Under the pieces are notes generated by a model. That model was not told the DNA's origin, did no database searches, and saw nothing but the letters and a program-made list of their open reading frames with translations. The position numbers and the translations under genes were made by a program. Below are positions 1 to 9,700 of a DNA stretch of 29,233 nucleotides, one piece after another. Every line of letters begins with the position of its first letter. Positions within the stretch are counted from its first letter, which is position 1. The stretch comes from Chrysochromulina parva (lineage: Eukaryota > Haptophyta > Prymnesiales > Chrysochromulinaceae). The stretch is from NCBI GenBank assembly GCA_002887195.1, contig PJAB01000342.1, positions 1 to 29,233 on the forward strand. Direction: 5' to 3'.

Positions 1-470
1 CGACTCACCGACGGACGCGCAAGTCCAGGCCATGTACCAGGAGGTGCCGTGCCATGTGGCGCCAACCCAGCGGCCGACTCAGATATAAGTGTGAGGTCGC
101 CCCTTGCAAATACCCGATCTGGCACCCTCCCGCTCCCAGAGCGCCTCCCCGCGCCTGCTCAAAGGCGGTCGGCGAGATGAAGACACGCACCGCTGAAGCA
201 AGCAAGCACGCGTGCAGGGTGCGGCCGGCGGTGCGGCTTGCGGTGACCGGTGAGCCCGGCCGGAACGTACCCCCGATGAGCCCGTAATGAGCCCGAGACG
301 CGAGAGACGGTAACTCAGGCATCCCGAAACTCTCTCCATCCATGAATCGAAGAAAAGTCCTTCACGCATGCTTCGTTTTGTGTCGACTAATAAGGTTGGA
401 ATTTCAGCAAACCCAAATTAGGTTGGATTTTTCAGGCAAGCGCTCTCTCGTATAGCGGTGCCGCGCAAGC
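1..470. other. Upstream flank without a recognisable gene
   Basis: No convincing coding region is seen on either strand; the short open frames here are Arg/Ala/Pro-rich and resemble no family I know. The AT-richer stretch around 370-435 differs from the GC-rich sequence on both sides and could be part of the promoter of the large gene that starts at 769. A TATA-like string (GATATAAG) lies near 82-92 but is too far from the start codon to assign. Confidence 0.4.
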
Positions 471-579
471 TGCCGGGCACCGCCGTTGCTGCGCATGTCG
501 CTGGCGGCAGTACGTGCATGTAGTGCCGCCAGCGACGTTGCTGTGCCGTTGCTGCGCACGTCGCTGGCGGTGCCCGGCA
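471..579. repeat. Nested inverted repeat with internal direct repeat
   Basis: The outer arms TGCCGGGCACCGCC (471-484) and their exact reverse complement (566-579) enclose an inner stem whose 15-nt arms at 495-509 and 524-538 pair with one G-T mismatch around a 14-nt loop. A 26-bp unit containing GTCGCTGGCGG also occurs twice in direct orientation (482-507 and 545-570, one mismatch). The element lies 190 nt upstream of the ATG at 769, so it is in the promoter or 5' UTR of the giant gene. It could form a strong hairpin or be a small palindromic mobile element; no terminal target-site duplication was recognised. Confidence 0.75.
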
Positions 580-768
580 TGTTTTCCTGCTGCGGCGCCC
601 ACGCCATCGCCAAACATTGCGAGGCTCGAAGGCTTGGCAAAAAGCCTTGGAACTCCCTTGGTGACAATCGACGTGATCGAATCGCGTTCCCTCGCAGACG
701 CTTACACTTGCCCGCCTCATCGTGCCAATTGCTCCCTTCTGCGAGGGGGCACAAGTACCACGGCGCAG

Positions 769-3700
769 ATGACTGAGGTGGTGAGCGTCGGGACATGCAT
801 CACCGCACCCCGACTTCGACATTCACTGAGTAAAACCAGCAGCCGCGCACGGCGCACTTTTATATTTGGCATCGCGTGCGCGGCGTCCTCGGCGGCAGGA
901 TACCCGAGTGCTTCTATTGGATACCCGGAGCACGTGCATGGGCTTGACGAACATGTGGACTCATCCCTATCGCCGGAGCTTGAAGTTACCGGAAGTGACC
1001 GACTCGTGCCGGTCGAATTCAAATCTGATGGGCACTTTGCGCTGAACAAGGAGCCGAAAACGATAGTGCCGACCACCGCAACCGGCCCGACCTTGAGGAA
1101 CGCGAGCTTGGTCGACAACGAGAAGCTCGCAGAGCTCGATCGTTCGATCGTCCAGGAACGATCGATCGTAGACGAGAAGCTTGCAGAGCTCGAGGCTCGA
1201 TTTGGCGAACCGGAGCAACGTCTCCGTCATCGTCTGGCGAAGATGGCCGCCATCGCCACACAGCCCGCCGCCGCCGCCCAGCCCGGCGGCCCGCCTCCCT
1301 CGCCGCCTTCGGCGTCAGAGATGGAGTCTCGCGAGGAGGACCTCCAGCGAGAGCTCGAGGAACTGCTCGCGCAGCTCCGCAAGATGCCTGATCTGCCGAC
1401 GGCAGACCTGCCTGCTCTGCCCCAGGTGCCCGATGTGCCTGATGAGCTGTTTGATCCCGATCAGTCGCTCTCGTTCCACGGCCATCTCTCGCCGTCGCCT
1501 CCGCAACCCTCGCCACCCTCGCCGCCCTCGCCGCTGCCTCCGGCGTCCCCGCCGCCGCCACCATTGCCGCCGCCGCCACCATTGCCGCCGCCGCCTCCGG
1601 CGTCCCCGCCGCCGCCGTCGCCTCCATTTTCACCTCCGTCGCCGCCCTCGCCGCCCTTGCCCTCGCCGCCAGCACCCTCCCCGTCAACGTGTGTCGATGA
1701 TAACGAGAGCTGCCCGCCCTGGGCGGAGGCGGGCGAGTGCGACCGCAACGTCGACTACATGCACGTGTACTGCCAATTCTCGTGCAACACGTGCATGCTG
1801 CCGCCCCCACCACCCGTACCCCGTCTTCCGAGGGATGGGGCTTCTCCGTTTTCCGATGAGCCAGAAGACACACTAGGACTGCCCGAGCAGTTGCTTGAGA
1901 CCATCAAACAACTCAAGTTGACCCATCTCGATGCGTCGATCTCGGCCAGCTGGTGCGAGCCGTGGTGCGTGGAACATAAGGCGCCCTTGGAAATCAAGTG
2001 CTCCTTGTTTCTGGAGTGCTCTCAGTGCTCAGATTGCGCGGCGCTGCTGGGGGACACGTCGTCGGAGACTCCGCTCTCGGCGCCTAGGCAGTCCATTACC
2101 AATTCGGGCAACATCTATGGCGTGCAATGCAGCGCGCACTACAACAAGACGGAGGCGTGCTGCGGCCAGACTGGCTCCGTGCCCGAATGGGAAGCGTGTG
2201 ATTGGGCGACCCCGCTGTGCGTCGGTTACCAACCTGGTACACAGTGGGGCACGTGCCAGATGCAGCCTGGAGCACCAGTCAAGCTGGATGAGCCAAGCTT
2301 TGATGAGACCGTGATCGAGCCGACCTCGGGGGAAGACTCTGCCGCGATCGAAAGCCCCCTCACCCCCGAGGCCCCCGAGAGCTTCGGTGAGCCGGCATCG
2401 AACACAACCGCCCCGGCATCGAACACAACCGCCCCGGCATCGAGCACAACCGCCCCGGCATCGAACACAACCGCCCCGGCCGAGGAGCCCGCGCCAACAC
2501 ACAAGGCCCTTGTGGTGCCCACGCCAGACGCAGGGGTGCCCGAATCTGCGCGCTGTGGACTCGTGAACTGCAACACTGGCGAGCGTACGACCATCGTGAT
2601 CCTGTCCGATCGCTTCGCAGCTATCGTCGTGGCCATCGGCTCTCTCTTCATGAACAGTCCAGAGACCAACATCGACATTTGGCTCATCGGCGACATCCAG
2701 CGTGGCGACACCCAAGCCCAGGCGCTCAACTACACGTCCCTGCTGAATCGTCTCGAAACTGCACTCATGCCTGTAGCGCCGAAGCAGACGATCCACGTGA
2801 TGGACATCGACGAGGCGACTGCCACTCTTGAAAAGGACGGCGTCTCTCCGCTTTGGAAGTGGCCACAATTCGGCTCGCAGGGCGGCTTCCAAGACCAGGA
2901 TCACCAGCCACCGACCATCCTCCATCCTGAGCCATGGGACTATGACAACATGCATCACGACCCGTTCAACATGCTTCGCTTCTACCTGCCGTACCTCGGG
3001 CCGTTCCGTGGCCTCGAGACGCTCTTCTTCTGCGACGACGACATCGTCATTCAGAAGCCGATTGCAAGCCTCGAGATTCCCATGGGCGAAGGCATCGTCA
3101 TCGCCGGTACGTGCAACGGATGGCTCTGGGATGAGGACTGCATGCGCAACAAGCCCTACGTCAATGCCTTTAGCTGGGTCGATTACCCAGTCACGTACCT
3201 TGGGAAGGATAAGGCGAGTGGGTACATTGGGTGCACGATGTCGGCGGAAGAGAGTGGCCATCGTCAGTGCCAGAAGGACGAGTTCGCGGAGATCATCATG
3301 CAGTGGAGCAGGGACTTTAATGGCAGAGAGCTGAACGCCACAGCGCAGCCGAAGTGGAACTTCGGCATGTCGCGCTTCAACATGACCGAGTGGAGGGCGC
3401 AGAATATGACCGATCGCTTCGACAACTACATGCGCGCCAACTATGAGAAGAAGCTACTCCCCGAGACGTCCCTTTCCTTCGGCCTCGGAATCTCATACTT
3501 CGCGTTTGCAGACACGGTGGTGTGCTGGAACTCGCTGGTGGGCGACCCAGCCTTCGTCGATGGTCTCGGCTACATCTCGAAGGCCGACTTGAACGCCAAC
3601 AAAATGAACGCCTCGAAGTTCCTTGGAGATGCCACCGTGCTCCACTGGTCCGGGCGCAACAAACCTTTCGACCCTAAGTCCGAGATGGACCCCGAGATCT

Positions 3701-6700
3701 ACAAGCCGTTCGATGACGTGTGGGATTGGATGCAGGAGAACGGCAACATTGAGGACTTCGGCCGGCAGACCCCCGATGAGACTCAGGGGGCCATTCGTGG
3801 TCTATTGTATGCCGACCAGCACTCCGGAGCCGAGTGGTTCCTCGAGCTGCTCGACGAGACAAAGGAGCTTTGTGCAGCGGGAGGCACCGCCAATCCAACG
3901 GCTGCCTTTGCGGGAGAGAGCTTCATCCCGCCCCACTTTGAGGCCGTCCAGAACGACATCCCAATCTGCGCCCTCAAGCTCTCCTGTCTCTGGAGCTTCG
4001 TTGCTCAAAACGTCCCCCGGTACATGGAGCAGCGGGACAAATGGTGCCTTGGCGGCAAGGAAGTCGAAATGACAGAGGTTCCCGAGGAGGGGAGTGGGGA
4101 TATAGCACAGGATCACTATGCGATCCACGACCGGCACGGCGAGACGCTCTGCAACTGGGTCGACAAGCTGCTAGAAATGTACCCAAATCGCACCGACTAC
4201 ACCGGCCAGGATCCAGAGGGGATCCAGCTTCTCTGGCGCCTGTACGAGGAGAACGTCTTCGGGGGCTCACGGGAGCTCGTCCCGTGCACCCAAGCGTGCG
4301 GTGTAAAACCCGGCCGCATGCTCAAGTACATGCGCACCTGGTCCCAGCCGCAGATGAGCGATGAGGATAAGAGCAGGCCGATGTACATTCAGCACGAATC
4401 CCAGGACGGCATAGCGCCCAAATACTTCATCGGTGACTTTTCGGGCGCAAACTGTGATGGATCTTCCCTACCTTTTGGCGGTTGCACCGGCAGCGAGAAC
4501 TACTTGCCGGCAATCACCTGGGAGACGTACAAGATCGTCGAGCTGACCCGCTGGAATCTTGTCGATCGTTGCCTCGTAGAAAGTCCGTTCGCCAGGGGCA
4601 TTACCGAAGACCCGACTGCGACCATCGATCTAAACTTTAAGGGGGAGAAGGGCGAAATTGTCTTCGACGACCTGCTGCACTGCATGAGAGACTCGGCTGC
4701 GCAGCAAATCGCCGACAAGACCCGCACCAATGTCTTCGTCAACGAGACCGCCAAAAACTGGAAGTTGATCCACTATGAGTATTGTGCTGTGCCGAGCCAC
4801 ATCCAGCCGTGCGTCGATGCCGTGGTTGCTCACGTCGTCGATAAGCACAGCGTTGCCGCACAATCTTACAACTTCGACCCCAACTTTGCCATGCTGGACG
4901 ATATGAGTAAAAGACGCTGGAGTCGGTCGAGTGTGGATCCTGGGGCGAGCCGCCGGCGCTGGACTCCACGCGCGCCGCATTTTGACAAGCTGCACGTACA
5001 GACGCTGGCCGCGCAGTGGTCGTCGAGTGACCAGGGAGACAGGTTCGTGCGCCCGCCCAAGAACATCACCGGCCACCACGAGAGTCTCTACGCACTCGAC
5101 TTGCATCACGGAGCTGCTCACCCTCACCACGCTGCTCACCCTCGGCCGCGTGCTCACCGTGAGTGGCTTCATAACACTCTCGAGTTGGCCGCGGCTGACG
5201 CAGCGCATCATGAGAGGACGCGCAGCACTCGATGGCTGGGTATTAGCAACGCAGAGGAAGTGACCGCGGGGCTCATCCACGGAGGGTTTGCCATCTTCGT
5301 CCAGCCGATTTACTGCTTCGCGTGGCAAAAGAATGCCAACGGCGTCGAGATCTCCAAGTATCTTGCGCAGCTTCCCCCACAGTACATTGTTCCTGGCTCG
5401 AGGCCATTCGAACCCTTCGACTTGAAGTCCTTCACGGCCAGCTTTGACGAATCAGTCGACGGTCGGACGCACGCGCTCATCGCGTTTGGTCAGATCGACA
5501 ACGTCACATGGGTGCAGGAGTTGCGCGCTGCTACGAACCGACCCGTGGTGGTCCTAGGCTTCATGCGCGATGTGCTCTCTCATCGCATCCAAGCTTTCTT
5601 CGCTGACGATGAGCGGCGCCACATGGCCAATCGGTCCTCGGTGGCGTTTATCAGAGCGATGATGCATTCGTGGATGAATAGCGACGATTACCCACAGGAT
5701 GCTCAGCTTCAATACGTCTACGAGTTCAATGAGACATGGCGCAACATGACCATCGACGCCCTCTGGAATGCGCGTAACTCGTCCGCCATTTCCTCCGGCG
5801 CCGATGCGGACCGCGATTCCCCCCTCGCGTCCGTATACCTGGGGCCCGTTGGAGATCCTCAGAATATCCGGCGCTCCTTGTGCATCTTTGCACACGCGAC
5901 CCAGCTGCCGATCCCTTGGAAGATTTATGAGACGGACAATGAGAACCGCAACGGCATTGTGCCCTCGAAGTACATTGCGACTGTCGACGAGGACGTTGCC
6001 TCAGTCCTGCTCGCCAAGGAGAAGCGAGAGTTCTTCTTCGTGGCTCGCGCTCTGGATGCCTTCGAGGCGTTTGCGGAGTCATACGGCTGCTTAGCCACGC
6101 CAACTGATACGGCCATCGCTTTACCAAAGTTTGGCGCTGGACCGCTGATGGTCGGCCACGAAACATCCACGGTGAAAGCTGCCTCGACCGAGATCCCGTC
6201 GACCACTGCTCCCGTGGTGCAATACACAAGGACGTTCGTCGGCAGCGTGCCGACGGACTTCCCGCTCTACTACTTTCATCACGTGCCGAAGACTGGCGGA
6301 ACCACGCTCAGTGAGTACCTTCTCAAGCTCCCTGCAATGTGGACTGTGCCTGGGTCGGAGCGCTCCGACGGATTCAACATGACTCGGTACCTGGCCGTCG
6401 AGGATGAGGTTTGCTCGCGAATGAACGCTCTCATCGCATTCAGCCACATGCAGACGCGTACATGGCTCAATAACATCCTTCCGACCAAGTTGGGGATGAG
6501 GAAGATCGAGACCATCTTCATGTTGCGTGACATCCTCCCTCATCGCATCTCCTTTTTCCACGAGATGGTCGGGCCAGAGGCTCACGGCGCTGACCAGGAG
6601 GAGCTCGATGTGGGAAAGACCGTCCATCGGCCTTATCTCGAGTTTCAGGAGTGGGCCGCAAAGGACGATGACCCCAAACATACGAACATGTCGTGGCTCA

Positions 6701-9700
6701 CGAACAATTCAGGCGAGGCACTCGACATTGCGCCGATTGCCGTGGCTGAGTGCATCCGGAACAAAATGTGTCGTAACCCGAGGATGGACGACAACCAGCT
6801 CCGCTCCATCTACAAGTTGAACTTTGCATGGGTCAAAGTGCCCGTCCAGGACTTTTTCAATCAGCTCCATGCCAAAGCGCCGCTCGAATCGTGCTCGTCC
6901 TCGAAGGCGGTGGGTAAGGACCCGGTGTTCTTTCGTCACTGTCCGAATGCCGCTGCCGATGTAGGGCTCGCTCTCATCGGCCACCTCGCTTTGATGCGCG
7001 AGACGCTCTGCCTGATGGATCGCATGCTTGGGATCCCTGTGGTGTACAACGGCGTCGCCAAAGGCGGCATGAACTGGCGATTCAAGGCGCTCCGTCCTAT
7101 GGATGCCGAGAAGAGTTTCAATAGCTCGTCGGCCCACTTTCTACTCACTCGTCAACGACGAGAGCTCATCTTCAACTCGATGACGTTTGCCACCGTGCTC
7201 GAGCAAGCGTCCGCCTACGGCTGCATCCCGCCGCTTCCAGCGCCTGCGCCAGAGGAGCCAGCGACCATCCTACCGGCATGGGCGGGGACCGCGGGGATGG
7301 AGCCGGCGTGGCAAGCGTCCTCCACGGACGAGTACCAGTGCTATGAGCCGCCGCCCATGCTTCTCGAGATTGCGAGCGGCGCTGCGGACTCCTTCAACGC
7401 TCTGGGCGCCGATGATTTCGGCAGCGGCAGCGGCGAAGTCTTGAGCGGCAGCGGCGAAGTCCGCGACGAGGTGGGCGACGGCAACGACAAGAGCGTCCTC
7501 GCGCAGCGGTTGCCAGTTGAGATGCCTCTCGTCGAAACATGCAATCCAGAATCGTGCCTCGTCATGTCGACGGGCTGTGGCGTCCGTCCGGAGTGCCAGG
7601 GCTGCGGCGCGATGTGCATCGGGGAATCTAGATTCGACGCCAATGCGTGGTCTATGGAGAAGTTGGCAGCAGGGCTCTCAGTGTATGGTACGGACCCTGT
7701 CACCATGGTGAAGCCAGCAAATCGCTCGCTGTGGCGCAACGTCAACATCGTCATCAGGTGGTCGGAGTTCGAGCCACTTCCAGACCAGTACGTTTGGACC
7801 GCTTTCGATTCGATACTGCTCGACATTACCAATAGGACGGTCGAGCAATCAATCGGAATCACTTTCCTCTCGGGTCCAAACTACTACCCTCAGTGGCTCT
7901 TCGACGCACCATTCCGCGTGAGCAAGTATGTTGAGGTATGTGGAAAACGGCGCGAAGGGAGCTGGCTCAGTCAGACTAATGCATGCGATCAGACCGAGTT
8001 CTCGGTTCCCAATTTCCACGACGTCACCTACGTGGCTCGCTACAAGCGCGCGCACGAAGCGGTCGCGGCGAAGCTCAAGGATCTGCGCGTCATCAGCACC
8101 GGTGTGAAGCTTCTGTACTTGCAAGCGTCCCTGGGCACAGGCCTCTTGAACAAACCAGTCTACTTCAACCCGAATCGAACCGAAGCGGACTACGTCTGGA
8201 CAGACAGCTCGGGCCAACCGACGCCCGCGGATGTGGCTTGGAATCCGTGCGGCAGCTGTCTCTTCGATGCAGATGCTCCGCCTCGCAATACGACATTGGA
8301 TGCGCTGTGGTGCCCCAGCGGCGCCACCACCAATGGTCTTCTCGTGCCTCGGCGGCCAGCGTTCGAGGAGTTCGCTCAGGACATGACCGCATTCCTCTAC
8401 GACAACGTCTACGCATCGCTTCGCGTCAACGACGGCCTGCGACTCATGGTCACAATGGACGAGCCGCACACCTGGGTCAACCTGGCCATCGGAAATGCGA
8501 CTGCGGCCCAGACAAAGGAGCGAATGCGCGAGGCGCAGCTGTTTAACGACGACTGGGTCGATTCGCATACACCCGGGCTGTGGGTGATGCGCTCAAAGGA
8601 AGGACAGGGCACCGGGCTGATCGGCGAACGCACTCGTGTAGCCCACTCGATCCTCAACATCTACAGGGTGACCAAGGAGGGGCCAGTGCGCGGCCGCGCC
8701 GACCTGGACAAGTTCTGGTGCTGGACTGGTAAGGAGGGCAGTCGCGGGCAGCTGGGCGCGGGAGTGGTCGCGCCAAGCTGCCTGATGCAGGATTGGCACC
8801 TGTATGCCACGACCATGTGGGCGCTCACGATTCGCATCGACTACTGGAACATTCCGCTCATGGTTGCACAGCATCAGCTATTGGGCACAAGCTTCAACGG
8901 CGTCTGGAGGTTTCTGAACCGCTACAGTGGTGTCCGCTGGGGTTGGCAGTCTCCGGGGGCCTGGATTGGCTTCCGGGACGGCCTCGACACGCTCGACGCG
9001 GAGCGCTTTCCTGAGGCGGAGTATGGCCCGCTTCCCCCACACTGGCAAAAGATGTCTTTGGCCACATCGCAGTCGGTTTCAAACCAAGCGATACTTCTGT
9101 ATCGGCAACGTTCCATCTGCAAGTCGTTCCAGTCACACGGTTGCCGCCTCGAGATCGACCCGACCACCGAGGCTGGCCTGCTTGCGCTAGCTTACGGCAA
9201 CGGCACGAACGATGTCAACCTGGACGTGTGGCGGAGCGACTACGGCATGTACATGCAGCGCCGGAACACACCAGAGAGCAAGGGGTACTGGTGGCAGGGC
9301 CCCGCCGACCAGCTGTTCGGTCGCTACTCGCGAGGCTTTGCGCACCCGCAAGCGACCATTGAGATGGTTCTGGACCAGGGCCTGTGGGGTGGACTGCCGC
9401 TGATCGAAGCACGCAACTTGACTCTGCGCGTCGTCTATTTTGACAACGCGATCGGCCACTTTTATGTTGGTTATGACGCGTTGGACGGTCCCAGGGGGTG
9501 GACCATCAACACGACGAACACGCTGCGCTGGCGAGAGGTCACCCTGAACATCACCGACGGACGGTTCGCCCGCGGCGAAGGCGGCGGACCCAACGGTGCC
9601 GACGTGTGGCTACGCGACTTGAGCTCATGTTCAAGCACGACAACATGGGAGAACTGCTACATGAGGCCGACTCTCTTCGACAGCCTCGAAGTGGTCGAGT

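Noticed and set aside
514..768. Upstream extension of the giant frame to 514
   Set aside because: The frame is open there only from a GTG and overlaps the nested palindrome; the first ATG is at 769 and is followed by a leader-like hydrophobic segment.
1019..1876. Long open frames on both strands across the proline-rich region (Arg/Pro-rich +, Gly/Ala-rich -)
   Set aside because: They are shadows produced by GC-rich Ser/Pro codons in the coding frame; no domain is seen.
2029..3261. 410-codon antisense frame opposite the GT8 region
   Set aside because: It is opposite a frame with clear GT8 motifs, has an Arg/His/Val-rich composition and no recognisable domain.
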